A stretch of 64,000 nt of DNA, taken from the NCBI GenBank assembly GCA_930367215.1, contig OV884059.1:221773803-221837802 (forward strand), read 5' to 3'. The stretch comes from Pollenia angustigena (lineage: Eukaryota > Arthropoda > Insecta > Diptera > Polleniidae). Position 1 is the stretch's first letter. Each line of letters starts with the position of its first letter. Both the position numbers and the translations under genes were made by a program. A model generated the notes under the pieces. It was not told the DNA's origin and searched no databases. It saw only the letters and a list, made by a program, of their open reading frames with translations. Of the stretch, positions 44,444-56,333 are shown in pieces.

Positions 44444-45679
44444 TTATTACTACCTTAACTTCTTAAATTATTCTTTATAGAAGTAAAACTGTGGAAATAC
44501 AAGTTACATAACTTACGACAAATAAAGAAATTGCAAACGAATTTCTTAAACTGTTCAGAAGTTATGCTGAGTCGAACTACTGCATACTGGAATCTTATTT
44601 ATTAATACTAATGCCAAAATGGCATATGCCACATTTCATTTCATTTGCTCTTATATGCACATGTCGATCCTTAATTGATAAATGGCTCTTTTAACATATT
44701 CCCTTTTATAAATCAAATGAAAGTACAAAAATTTAACAAAGTTACCAAAACGTTTGTCAATCTAAGAAAAATTGCTTCACAAAGAATTATTATTTGTTTT
44801 TTTTTTTTGCAAAATTTAAATTTTCAACTTTTTGCTTATTTGGGCTCCTTCACAATTTGAACTGAAAGCTTGTGTTAAAATAATTTTTGCTTTGTTATTT
44901 TTTTTTTTTATGCATATTCTTTTATGTGTAACACATGAATATTAAAGAAAATGTTTGTAGCTCAAAACAATATTATCCAAGGAAATTAATAACGTTATTG
45001 GAAGGATATTAATATTTTTACACACACACTCCAACACCAGAGCACAGCACAGAGGGGCCGGGCCGATGGAAGCTTTTAATATTTTGTGTCTCTTTCATCT
45101 TGCTCACAGATTTTTTTCATTCCTTTTTTAAAGAATATAAAAGGAAGAAGGAGAAAAAACAAACGTACCATACCTACATACATACATACTTACATATTAA
45201 AACAGTCGAGCAATTTTAACAGCAAATGAAACAAGGAAAATGCGAAAATATTACACACTTTTTATTTTTTCATTAACTGCGAATAAAAAAATTAAATATA
45301 CAGACTTGTATAAAAATAATCCAATAAAAATCTTTTTTCTACAAAAACGACGCACACGACTTTAAACAACATTAAAAAATTCATTTTTATTCATAAAAAT
45401 ATGTTTGAATGTGTACATTTTTTGCATAAAGCTGTGTGTAGTTGTAAAATTTAATGTCGATTTTAGACTTACAAACATATCGAAATAAGTGCAGATTCAC
45501 ATGTAGCAGGTTTAGCTGATAAGCTTTTGTTAAGCGTTCTTTTCCAACCTGCTCTTACATTCATACAGGGTTTTTTTGTTTTGTCCGCTCTATTTTTTTC
45601 GCGTTAACATATCCTCGTATAGAATGTTACGGATAATAAAACAAGAGAAAGAATTTATTACACTGGCTTACAGGCAAAA
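44444..45679. other. Anonymous AT-rich DNA
   Basis: Simple AT-rich sequence, including a CATACATACATACTTACATA patch at about 45178. No gene or element ends seen. Confidence 0.5.
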
Positions 45680-46118
45680 AATACCAAGAACTCCACATGC
45701 CTAGATAACTTAATAAGGACCTCCTGAACACGAAAAACGCTGTAATTTTTTTTTCCTAAGTACCGTTTTTAAGCTAACGGTACTTTTGTGTTTTTCGGTG
45801 TATGGTCCCAATAGTATATTTAATTACCAACATTTTAAGCGTACATTGAAAAAAATCGGATGAAAAATAAAGTTTTTATTAAGGATTTTGTGGAACGACA
45901 ATATTTTCATCTCATATAAAATTTCGTTTTTTTTTTTAAATACGTTAAAACTGATTGATTTTTCGGTTGGGCTCCATAAGGGTTTGATTGGGACCATACA
46001 CCGAAAAACACAAAAGTACCGTTATCTAAAAACGGTACTTGGGAAAAAAATTACAGCGTTTTTCGTGTTCAGAAGGCAGCAATTAACTTATCTAGGCATG
46101 TGGCATTCTTGGTACTTT
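45680..46118. mobile_element. 440-bp imperfect palindrome (foldback element)
   Basis: The arms 45680-45815 and 45985-46118 are inverted with small gaps. They share ACCAAGAA.....CACATGCCTAGATAA, CTGAACACGAAAAACGCTGTAA and TTTTGTGTTTTTCGGTGTATGG. The centre (about 170 bp) is unique and AT-rich. The 138-residue open frame 45888-46304 runs through one arm and is not a gene. It resembles foldback-type elements; no target duplication was identified. Confidence 0.75.
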
Positions 46119-46423
46119 TCCAAACTTAAAATTTGTAAAGCAGTGTTATCAAAGACGGTCAAGTCTCTATATCCTTTAATTTTCTATAACCTTCTCTGGT
46201 ACAAACTCAAGACTTGGCGATACAAAATTGAAGCGTGTAAATCAGCACTTAAGATATGTTCACACTTAACAAATTTTTGGCGAAAAATCCTGAAAAAAGT
46301 GTGAACATGTGAAATAAGTCAACAAGCAACATTCTTTTTGACAATTTTTTAATTTTTTTAACTTTTTTTTAAGAACAAATCTTAGAAGTATTTAATTTAT
46401 AAACTATATGATTAATTAGGTTA

Positions 46424-46925
46424 GGTTCCATTGGCAGCCGTGATCAAGCACAGCTCACGCGGGTCCATTAATTAGTTCCCGTTGTGCTACCATGTCACAC
46501 CGTCTCCCATGGGTCCTATGTTATGTTATCAATAAAGGAGTGGATCCTGTTTAAATCAATATCAGAGATACAAGTTTTGTCCCCAAGGGCTGTTCGGCCA
46601 AACATTTAAAGTCTTAAATCTCCGAATGCCGGAAAATTGCAGAGAAGATGTTCCGTTGACTCTTCCCCCTCATCGGCGCCGCAACTTCTACATAAGTCAT
46701 TATAAGGGAGCCCCAGCCTCTGGGTGTGCCTCCCAATGGGCTAGTGGCCAGTTATAACCGCAATTAGGTTTCTTAGGTGATGTCTGGACAGCTGTAATAC
46801 CCGTCATGCCGTTTTTTCATCTATGTTGGGCCAGATTTTCCTGGTTTCGCTACAGGTAGTTTCATCGTGCCACCTCTGACTGGCAATAAGGTGAAACTTG
46901 GGCGCTATAAGTTGCTTACTTCTTT
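46424..46925 (-). pseudogene. Non-LTR retrotransposon 3' end, RNase H-bearing type
   Basis: The minus strand reads, from about 46905 downward, KIWPNIDEKTA, then SRHHLRNLIAVITGH, a stop, PIGRHTQRLGLPYNDLCRSC and ADEGEESTEHLLCNFPAFGD. This is the conserved C-terminal region with a Cys-x2-Cys...His-x4-Cys-type finger (last Cys changed to Phe-Pro context) of Loa/R1/I-like ORF2 proteins. It is followed at 46421-46430 by AACCTAACCTAAT on the coding strand, the short-repeat 3' tail. One in-frame stop replaces the usual Cys of TGHC. The protein is 5'-truncated and dead. It belongs to the same broad group as 35400-36000 and 36715-37120. Confidence 0.8.
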
Positions 46926-48040
46926 GGAGTGAAAGAGTATGTTGCGCCTGTTAGCATACGACATCACCTTCCTGGTTGTGGAGTATGGAGGATTAACACC
47001 CTGGTCATGTGCCATGTAGCAGCTCATAAAACAAACTGTACTGGTTCTGCATTCTACTGCGACAGTGCAGGTGTCCTTATCGCTAAAATCAGAAAGAATG
47101 AGAGCTTCAAGGATTTTTTTGACCATACGTCTTCAAGAGCTATCGATTTGAATAAGACATGAACATAACGTCGGCAGAGCAACGGTATTAATTTGGTCAT
47201 GTTTTTATATGTGGCGAATACGTGTTGATGTTCAAGTTCTGATTGACCACAGTTTTTGTTGTTGTGCCGTTTGGTTGTATACACAAAATATATTGTATAG
47301 CCAACATTATGGCGCACATGGATGCTAAGACGAATGTTTAGGCAACGATGGCAGCACATGGACGAAACATGAACATGAACAGTCTACACGAGTAGAATTC
47401 ATGTGCGACATGATGTTCTTACCAAGTTTATGGATAGTGGAGACGGGTAGTAACACAAGCCCTGGTCTTACCTTGATCGGCTGCGTACAGAGTACTATAG
47501 CCATCTAAAATGAGTCCGCAACCCCTGTCTTTATACAACAGTGGTTATTGAATGCATATAAGCTCCTCCGTGCCTGAAGCCAATCGAAGGAGAAGGGCAG
47601 CTGACGCCGCTTTATCGTGATGAAGGTTGATTTGTGTAACCTTCATCATAGCTCATTGTTTGATTTAGTAACTGCCGTACCTAAACAAAAGCGGCACGCG
47701 TTTTCTAGTTGTCAAAAATTGTCATGCCCATACAATTTGCATAAAGCATCCCTAAAAAACGCGGCGTCGACGCTTTGTAATTGGAATATCCGATTTTTAT
47801 AGCGCGTTATTAATGAAGTTATTATTAATAAATAATGCCAATTTAGGTATTTCTGGGTCAATCTAGCGGTTTTTCCCCCTTGTTCTACTCTTAATATGTG
47901 GGTTTTATGAAAGTTAATAACACAACGTTCAGCCTCTTGCTTAGGTATGGTATATCAGCGTAAAAGTTAAGCGGAAGAAAGCATTCTGCCTTCCACTCTT
48001 GTTTAGGTACGTACGGTTGTTAGAGGAATGTTATTTACTA
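46926..48040. other. Anonymous, relatively G+C-rich DNA
   Basis: Probably further degraded non-LTR sequence. On the minus strand near 47530-47450, ILDGYSTLYAADQGKTRACV resembles an apurinic-type endonuclease stretch of ORF2, but the match is weak and frames are broken around it. The frames between 46905 and 47359 show no clear domain. Confidence 0.35.
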
Positions 48041-49085
48041 GCATTTTACCCGCTACTTCGTTAGCGTCTCCTTTTTTTCGTGGACATATCTGTATGCCAA
48101 AGTTTATTTTCTCATTCACTCAGGACCTTGCATGTTTATTTTGTATCTTTCTAGGTTCAATACCAACGGAAATTCAAAAAGTACCAGAATAAAAAAAGTA
48201 CCAAATAGTTCACTCTTATAGATTCTCATCCACCCGGCACATTTTACATCTCGAATTTTATGTTTCTAGGTCCAATACTAATGGAAATTAAAAAAAGTAC
48301 CAGTCAAACAATAAAAAAAGTACCAAAAATTTCACTCTTATAGATTCTCATCCACCCGAGACATTGCATCTTGAATTTTATGTTTCTAGGTCCAATACTA
48401 ATGGAAATTCAAAAAGTACCAGTCAAAGAACAAAAAAGTACCAAACAGTTCCGCAATAGATTCTTATCCCATTTGAGGTCCAATATTAACGATAATTAAA
48501 AAAATGCCAGTTGTAGAACCAAAAAGCTAAAGCAAAATATCAAATTTCCCGTATTTCCTATTTTGGGTACTATTTTTCCCCCCATTAAAGAATCAAAAAT
48601 TTCAGTATTGTAGTGGCAGCCCATAAATAATTACGAATATGTCAATGAATGGAAAAAAATGTTTTGTAAAATAAGTACGAAAAATAGTTACGATTTTCAC
48701 CCCTTAAATGTTCGAATTTCGAAAAAGTACCAAATTTGTTTTCGTATTTTTTTTTTACAAGTTTCGAATGTGATGGGGATGAAAAGATAGATGGGGTGTC
48801 AAAAAAGTATCAAAATTCAGGTTTTACCCGTTTACTCCCTAATAGGGCCGAATTTCAAAAAAACACCAGACCCCTGTCCGCTTATTTTTCTAAAGCACAA
48901 CGATAAATATTACATTTTTTTGTATCTCTTTTAGTTTTGGGTATATAAGGTTACCGAATTTTCCCCTCTTAGTGGACCGATTTGGGGAGTGACCAATCTC
49001 TGGTCCAAATTTTAAGTTTTTAGCTTCGTGCATTTAGGCTGTGCGATGATGAATCAGTGAGTTACGTTACAATTTTATATATAGA
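48040..49085 (+). mobile_element. RTE-like 3' repeat region
   Basis: Starts with TTTACCCGCTACTTCGTTAGC and ends TTTTATATATAGAG (about 49073-49086), the way RTE-like retroposon remnants close in flies. Between these, about 48160-48480 holds three units of roughly 120-130 bp (TTTCTAGGTCCAATACTAATGGAAATT, AAAAAGTACCAG, TTCACTCTTATAGATTCTCATCCACCC), with more distant echoes to 48900. No reverse transcriptase remains. Confidence 0.5.
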
Positions 49086-50611
49086 GATAAACTATAAAAC
49101 GCTGTTTGATCTACATATGTATTAAGCTTTTTGGTATATCAAATAAATGTTTAATAAAAATATTGTTTAAGTGAGTAGCATCAAATATTTCTTAAGTGTG
49201 ACCATAGCTTAAGTTACATACACGCATTTGCTTTAATAAAAACAAAAAATACAAATGATGGTATTAAAATATAAATGCGTGTTTTAATACGAAAATGATG
49301 TGTTTGTATTTGTTTGCCTCATTTTCTTTTTCTTTCTATTTACATGTTTGTATGTACGAGTTTATTGTGAAATAAATTAAGATTTATGATAATGATTTAC
49401 ATAGCGAGGACTCAGACTAAAAGCACAATCAAAAAATGTGTTTTTTATTTTTTTTTTTTTTTTTTTTAAACCTCATCTTTATAACCATTAACGTAGATAC
49501 AGTTGTGGGGAAATAATAGGAAAATAGAAATAATAATCCATCACAATGTATCGGCGGTGTGCTGCAAACAAAGCTCAAGTCACATAATTGTGTTTCTGAT
49601 TTAAATTTTATTGCCACTGGAAAAATCTTTCAGTAGTTTAGGCTTGAAAATCGATATTAAAATCTGCTACTAAAGAACTTATAAAAAAGATGACAACAAA
49701 AACTTTAATTTAAATTAATTAATTTAAAATTTTTTTATATAAAAACTATACGAATCTTGGACATTGGCCTTTTTTGCATGAAAAACTATTTTTTGTAGAC
49801 AGGGGTATTGTTTGTTATTTAATTTGAATTTATTAATCTTGATCTGGTTCCGAATTATCATCTATATCGGGTTCTGGGGCCTTATTACTGGTGGCTATGC
49901 TTGCTTTCAAGCTATTAAAATATTTTTTTTCTCTCTCTACCTCTAGGAAGGCTTCTTTTAAAAACCTTTTCAACTTTCATTGTGGTCTTATTTGTACTCC
50001 ATCAATCCAAGAATATCAAAATCCCCAAATGTTAATTCAAAGCGAATCATAGAAAATGTATTGGGAAATTTTCTTATAACAAATTTTTAGGGTGCAATGA
50101 AATATTTATTTCTTTTGCTAAGTAAATTTGCTTTCAATTCGAAGACTTGGGACTTTTTTAAGCAAAAAAAGAGAAATAAGATTTGCTTAAAAACGACCCA
50201 AGTCCACTGATGTTGCAGCAATGACAAGAAAGAATTTATCATGAACATAATTATACCCATACCGCCATAGGCGAATTATACGTTTCTGCTGATGTCTGTA
50301 AGACATACAAAGTTTTTTTCCAGACCTACCAGCTGGCTGATTGTCTGTGTATGTTTACCTTGTACGCCAAGTACAGATTCTAATTTTTTATATAACATGA
50401 TGAAATTTATTATACTTATGCATTTTAATTGTCATAAAGCCCAATCCTAAAGAAAATAATAATATTTTGGCCCATATATTATTGTTAACCAATTTTGTCC
50501 GAATTTATTTGTTTCACAAACATAAAGACTGGTTGGTTTTGTTTAGCAACAAATCCTTAAATTAGAAAAATTATCCAGAAATTATATACCAGAAAAATGG
50601 GATAAAAGGGC
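49086..50611. other. Anonymous AT-rich DNA
   Basis: A poly(T) run lies at about 49441-49467. About 50250-50350 (CCCATACCGCCATAGGCGAATT..ACGTTTCTGC) resembles the terminal part of a fly dispersed repeat but was not matched elsewhere in the window. Confidence 0.45.
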
Positions 50612-51414
50612 ACACACAAAAAAAAATCAATGTTAAATCGTCGAAAACAAGGTTGATTTTACCGGTTTCGGTATTGACTTTGCTTCATAGTTACTTCATG
50701 TTAATTTAACATGATTTTACAATAACTTGCGAACAACATTTTTTTCTTTTAAAATAACTATAACTCATGTCAATTTAACATTGCAGTAAAGTTAGAGCAA
50801 AACTGTCATTATATTGAAATAACAATCCGAATCACGTTGAATAAAAGTTATTTCAAGTTGAAAAATGTGAATTTCATGTAGAATCATATTGGTTTGAGTG
50901 TGATATAACAGTGAGAAGAAGCTTCAGAGACAACATATGCATTTATTTAAGACTAATTCAAAATACTTATCCCTGTAACAGATGTTTCACTTATTTTGTA
51001 TTCCCCTTTGTTAACAGAAGTATCAGCAGAATAGGCCGATATGGTTTACGTCATCAATGTAGTTTGAAAACTTGATGTACTATTTAACTAAATAATTTTA
51101 ATTAAAAGAATAGGGGAATTGTCTTCTTTTTATAACATATTTTAAGCATGAAAATAAAAAAATTTAGATACTTAAGTGTGTATGCATGTTAATTTAACAA
51201 GATAAACTTTTGATTTTAATATAAAACAGATTTTATTTTAACAGTGAATAAAATTAAATAAATGTGATTAAAGGTTATTTTAATATTTTTCATATCAAAT
51301 TAATATGAAATAATGAAATTTAAATAAAGGCCATTTTAATAAAGGGCATTTTACTCTGACTCTCAATCAATATTTCGCCATTTTAATTTAACATTGGTAT
51401 TCTTTTCTGTGTGT
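50612..51414. mobile_element. 0.8-kb MITE, ACACACARAAAA ends
   Basis: Left ACACACAAAAAAAAATCAATG and right (reverse complement) ACACACAGAAAAGAATACCAATG both continue as TTAAAT. TTAATTTAACATG-type motifs and AAATGGC/GCCATTTT are repeated in the interior. Ends of this sort are common in insect MITEs. No clear target duplication. Confidence 0.6.
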
Positions 51415-53097
51415 ACACTCTCAAATATTAATCCGTAAATACTAAAGTGTAGGGTTTCATATGGTCGGTCTTGACCCACTTATCTTTCTTACTTGCGGCT
51501 CATTTTGCTCCTTAAACTATGTGTGTGGGCAATTCGATATAAAATCTGTTTTTCTCCCCTTAATTTTTCTGTTTCTGCTTTGTTTGAAAACCTTAACAAT
51601 CCCAACAAACATTGCCGTGCAAAAGCAGTTTTTCCAATGTATTTTAGTAGACAAAAAGCACAAATTTAGAAAAGATTAATATAATCCTCGACTGATATTT
51701 TTAATTATAATTCGCTTCTTTCATTTTAATTTTTTTTTTTAAATAATTATTTTACTTTGAAACTAATCCATTATCCATATAATACTTATAATCTTTTTAA
51801 ATCTTTTTCTTGATCTTATATATTTTTGCTTGATCAGTGAAAACTAAAAAACTTGTCTAAGAAAATTGTTCAGTATATAGAAAAAAGGTGGTTGGTTGTT
51901 TGGCTAACGTGGCTGCCTGTAAAAACTAAATTAGCAATGAATAATTAATAACATTTTGCCAATATGACATTAATACTACAATCAAAGACTAGACATTAGC
52001 CATGTCATTATATTTAACCCTAAGCCCATGTTAAAGTGATTTAGTTGAGAATGCTCATCACATATATCGTGAATACCCCGTCCTCTCACATTGTCTGCCT
52101 TAGCCTAATACCCGCTTAACTCAGATGTCGGACAGGAATATGTCTTCGGTTGTAGTCCAGTAATTGTAACGAAAACATAGGCCACAAATTCCTAGCAATC
52201 CTGCATTTATCCAGTCTGCCCTATCTCCCTTCAACACTCTGAAAATAATATTTAGAAATGCATCCATTGATAGCCACGAGTGTTAAAATTTTTTGAAAAA
52301 TCAAAATATGGATAATATTTTCGCTAGTTAAACCTCTATGCAGTATTTTGCGAATTTAAATTTCAAATAGCACTAAAACGTTGCATTTCATTCTCAAATA
52401 CATGGTAAAAATAATGTAAAAATAGTTGGGAGCTACTTTAAGCCCTCTATCGCAGCATTAATATTTTGCGATCAAATCGATCAATTTTCAAAGCATGAAA
52501 CAATGTTTCATTGAAACATGTAACAAATTTTATAGTTGAGATGAAGTTATGAGGCCAATTGCTATAATTCATTGAGATTTTGTTAAATCATAAATACAAA
52601 AACTTTTCTAAGCTTTAAGGTCTCTGAACACGAATATGAAATTAAACTTATTCACTTTTAATTTTTTAATGAGCGTTTTGGCTTTTTTCTTTTTGTTCTT
52701 TTTAAATGTTTTGGTTTATTGTTTATTTATTGTAAAAAATACGTATCTCTATTCTTTCAGCCAATATAACAGTTGTGTTGATCGGGTAAAAATGTTTGGA
52801 TTAACAGACCTCAAAAGTTTAAAAAATACAACTTAACATTTTTTACCGGCCAATCAGTCAACCAACCAACGGTTACATTTAGAAACAACAACTGTTCCAA
52901 GAAGAAAACAGAACAGAAAAATTGTCTGTCTCTATTGTATAGTTATCCTATTTTCTACAGTTCTCCAATTTAAAGCATAGAAGAAGACTCTGTATGCTTT
53001 TGTTCTTTTTTACTCTTTATACACAAATTTGATAAAACTGTTTTGCTTTAAATTGTTTGCATTGTTTTTTGCACACACGTATGTGAGTTGTTTCTAT
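51415..53097. other. Anonymous DNA
   Basis: About 52000-52250 is less AT-rich and may be an ancient retroelement remnant, but no motif could be read. A CCCAACAAACATT string at 51602 resembles a CCCAR terminus, but its partner was not found. Confidence 0.45.
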
Positions 53098-53598
53098 ATA
53101 TGAGTATTCCGAATGATGTATACTTTCTTTCAAATAACTCCAAAGAAAGGAGTCCATCGGTGTCAAATCACATTGGCCGCCAACAATTGACATCGCCACC
53201 ACGTGAGATAACATGGCCATTGAATTTGTTAAGTGGCACCGTCCTGTTAAAACCACATAACGTCAACATCCATATCTTCCAATCCGCGCCATAAAAATTC
53301 TTTATCATCTCACGATAGCGAACACCATTCACAGTAACTGCCTGAGCAGCCTTATTTTGGAAAAAATACGGCACGATTAAGCCGCTAGCACATAAACCGC
53401 ACCAAACAGCCACTCTTTGTGGGTGCATTGGCTTTTCGACAATCACTCTTAGATTATCATTCTGCTTATTGACAAATCTAAAAATCTAAAATTGATCATG
53501 TTGTGAATAACTTTAACGCGTTGCTCGATTTCTTGTCTTTCCATGGCTCAAATTGAGTTAGTCTGAAGTTGAGAAATGTCAAATGAAATGCAGAAAAG
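53098..53598 (-). pseudogene. Rosa-like (DD41D) transposase, copy 4, internally deleted
   Basis: The minus strand begins with the N-terminal start MERQEIEQRVKVIHN (ATG near 53543), preceded by the same leader as copy 1 (ATTTCATTTGACATTTCTCAA). It jumps directly to FVNKQNDNLRVIVEKPMHPQ and WCGLCASGLIVPYFFQNKAA, then VTVNGVRYREMIKNF. The second catalytic motif is deleted, leaving NKFNGHVISRGGDVN. It ends in a damaged TPMDSFLWSYLKES at about 53110. The left end stops there and the right terminal repeat is cut off at about 53598, where the nested element stack begins. Confidence 0.8.
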
Positions 53599-53878
53599 TA
53601 AAGGTAAAGTATTTTTGAGATTTTTTCCAGATTTTTCAGAAGAGGTTAATGGGTTATACAAGTCGATTTTTTGTCAAAAATCGGGTGTGCTGCCCTTTTT
53701 TAAGTTTTCTTTATAACTTTATCAAAAACCACGATAACAGTTATAACACTTACATCAAAATCACTACTTCTGAAACAGATTTTAAGAATTTATTGCTGGG
53801 CATAGAACTACATCGTAATTGAGGGGTATAGACGCAAAGGCTGCAATCTCCACTTTTTCACAAACGTAGCTAATATTA

Positions 53879-55046
53879 CCCAATAAGCATTTTGGCTGGA
53901 ATTCAAGTGGAATTACATTTGAAGTCCAGTCACAATTTCCAATTTCCAGTGTTGAATTACAGTTGAAACACAGTTGAATTCAATAGCGAATCCAGCAAAA
54001 TTAACCATTGAATTCCAGTCAAACAAAACAGTACCTTTACAGTGTAATTCCAGCCTTGAAAAACAGTGTGATTCAAGTTTAACCGAACATGTTTTTACAC
54101 TTGAATTCAAGCATGGAATTGCAGTGGAATTCAAGTCGAACCGAACCTGTTTTTACCGTTGAATTAAAGCATGGAATTTTAGTGTTATTCAAGCAATGTT
54201 ACAACTGTATTTAAATAGTGTTTTTACCAGGGTAGAAAAAAATTCGACTCGCGAGCACAATTCGAGTCAACTCGCTCGTTTTAAATATAAAAAAGTTTAA
54301 AAATAAATCTCGCGAGCACAAATTTATTTCAACTCGAATGTTTTTTGTGCTCGACTCGTAAGCATAAATTTTATTATAACCCTGCGGGAAATTTGTGTCA
54401 ATTGAGCCCACAGACTAGTCGTGGGAGTTGTGAAAACAGAACAGGTACAAAAAGAAAGAACTCATGACCAGTGAATGGGGATCCAATCATGTAACTGGCT
54501 TATGAAGAACAAAAAGGTAGAAAAAATAATGAATTACAGTACAGTCTTCACCGGTGGTGTGATACATTTTTTTGGTACTTTCTAAAATTTGGCTCTTGAA
54601 TTTAATTCTAGGACTTGTTTTATTAAAATAATACTACATCGTATTGAAATAATACTACATTTAAGTAACTGTCACTTAACACGTCCATTGAGAATAGATT
54701 TGTGACTGGTCAAATGGTGTCAATTGACCCCCTCCAATGACAACCCCATGTAAAAGTGATAGATCTTATTTATAGGAAGTGTTAAATTTAGAACCGGTCT
54801 CTTCCACCAATGACTACTTTGGTGGCAGTTCGCTTCCCTCTAGGGAAAATCATCATCAACATCACCGCCGCCAATGATTTTGCAACAACTCTGTACTATA
54901 TATAACATATGCTTCAAACAAATTTGTTGTAGTATCTTAACAACCTTCAAACAGACTGGAAAGAGTATGGATTTCAAATGTGATTCAAGCTTGGATTCAC
55001 ACTGGATTTCCAACATTTGCATTCACAAAAATTTTTGCTTATTGGG
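53879..55046 (+). mobile_element. CCCAR element type 3, copy 1 (1168 bp)
   Basis: Ends CCCAATAAGCATTTTGGCTG (left) and, reverse-complemented, CCCAATAAGCAAAAATTTTT (right), flanked by TA on both sides (53877-53878 and 55047-55048). The first 330 bp are an array of TTGAATTC / GGAATTC / GTGTTATTC motifs in both orientations every 12-25 bp, and a shorter array is at the other end. The core (from about 54380) is unique and contains GTGTCAATTGA twice. Almost identical to 59768-60938, which is inverted. Overlapping frames on both strands are not genes. Confidence 0.85.
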
Positions 55047-55055
55047 TACCTCTTA

Positions 55056-55171
55056 CGGCCATTTTCATCAAGTTCGGTTAAAACTTACTTTCAATTAAAG
55101 TTCCGTTTACCAATATGTTTTGAGAGCTATAACCGATAGTTAATTATAACCGAACTTGGTGAAAATGGCCG
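55056..55171. mobile_element. 116-bp MITE, CGGCCATTTTCACCAAG family, copy 2
   Basis: Same inverted ends as 30457-30565 (CGGCCATTTTCATCAAGTTC here on the left), with TTA outside both ends (55053-55055 and 55172-55174). It sits 9 bp from the end of the CCCAR element, inside the element 53817-55834. Confidence 0.8.
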
Positions 55172-56333
55172 TTAGTAGTATTTAATGACTGCTTCCGATT
55201 AGTGAATATGAAATTACCCGATACACTTTCATCCCATAAAAAAGTATGTTCAAAAATTAAGAATCGATGCAAAACCGGCAATGTCCATTGGAGATTGTCG
55301 TTTTTGAAATGATCACAGTTTGTTAACCTCTTTTTCTCTCAACTACATATTTTCGAAAATGCATGCTATTTTTTTATTTTGTTTCTTTTTTGGCAAAACA
55401 AAACTAAAAGGAAATTAATATATATAACATACTATTTTTTTTTTTTATATAACTTTGTCATTAAACGCAATTATGGAACTATGTAAGTTGTTATGAAGTT
55501 CCTCTAAATAAATCAAGAAAAAAACTAAGCCTTTGTTAAGTTTAAGAATTTTATAACTACTAATTTTTTAAGTACTTGCCCATGCTAAAAAAGCAGCAAT
55601 GTCCATTTGATTAGAGCAAACACAGCAATCTCCAATTTTATTATTATAACTGCCAGCAAACCGCTATATCGATTTGGTTTAAACTTGCGTCATATCTTTA
55701 TCATATTCATATTTACTGAATAGTATAACATACAATAAATGACTATGAATATACGTTGAGCTAGAGGTTTTTACTATTTATTACGAAAACTATAAATGTG
55801 GAGATTGCAGTCTTTGCAGCTATACCCCTCAATTAATGATTTGTAAACAAAGCAAAATAAAACGTTTGATTTTAATTTGTTTGTTGGGTATGAGTAATAA
55901 TACTATAAACAGGGTACAAAGCTGAAATCCGGTATAACTCAGGAACGGTATGAGCAAATTCAAAAATATTGGTTTTTAATTTATTAAAAACTAATTTACC
56001 TTTCAAACTGCATTGCTGGTTTGTTTGATTTTCATAGACATTTTAAAAGTAAAAATAAAGCGCGTTTTACAAAATTTATGGAAAAATTACGAAAAATTGT
56101 AATGTAGGATGCATAAATGAGCAAATGCATTGCAAAAACTTATAGTCTTTGAACACCAAAATAAAGCTTGGACCTTTTTCTTTTAAATTATTTCCTTAAA
56201 AGTGAAGAAAATCGTAGCTTTTGACAAAGTTATGAAGAAAAATTAAAAAAAGGCCGGCAGACCCGATTTCTGGCAAAAATTCGACTTGAACGACCAAAAT
56301 CCAAAAATCCGAAAAAAATCTCCAAAATGTTTA

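Larger units (their letters stand above)
53817..55834. mobile_element. Middle element with AATTGAGGGGTATAG ends
   Basis: Inverted ends of about 37 bp (53817-53853 and 55798-55834), AATTGAGGGGTATAG.YGCAAAG, differing at three or four positions. It is nested in 53599-56333 and holds the CCCAR element 53879-55046 and the MITE 55056-55171. Without these the element is about 730 bp. Non-coding. Confidence 0.65.
53599..56333. mobile_element. 2.7-kb outer element with about 130-bp imperfect inverted ends
   Basis: Left 53599-53735 and right 56200-56333 are inverted with moderate divergence. Shared blocks include GAGATTTTTTCC.GATTTTT, CAAGTCGATTTTTTG.CA, AAATCGGGT.TGC..CC and ATAACTTT.TCAAAA. The right end reads TAGGGTAAACATTTTGG inverted; the left, TAAAGGTAAAGTATTTTTG. 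It cuts rosa-like copy 4. It contains the elements 53817-55834, 53879-55046 and 55056-55171. No target duplication could be confirmed, so the exact ends are provisional. Confidence 0.6.

Noticed and set aside
45888..46304. 138-residue plus-strand open frame
   Set aside because: It runs through one arm of the imperfect palindrome 45680-46118, so its sequence is set by the inverted repeat and not by a protein.
51887..52873. GGTTGGTTG at 51.89 kb and CAACCAACC at 52.86 kb as terminal inverted repeats
   Set aside because: Match is short and simple-sequence, with no further agreement or target duplication.
51602..55894. CCCAACAAACA at 51602 and its inverse TGTTTGTTGGG near 55884 as ends of one 4.3-kb element
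   Set aside because: Only about 10 bp match, the sequences diverge at once inside, and other elements' boundaries cross the interval.
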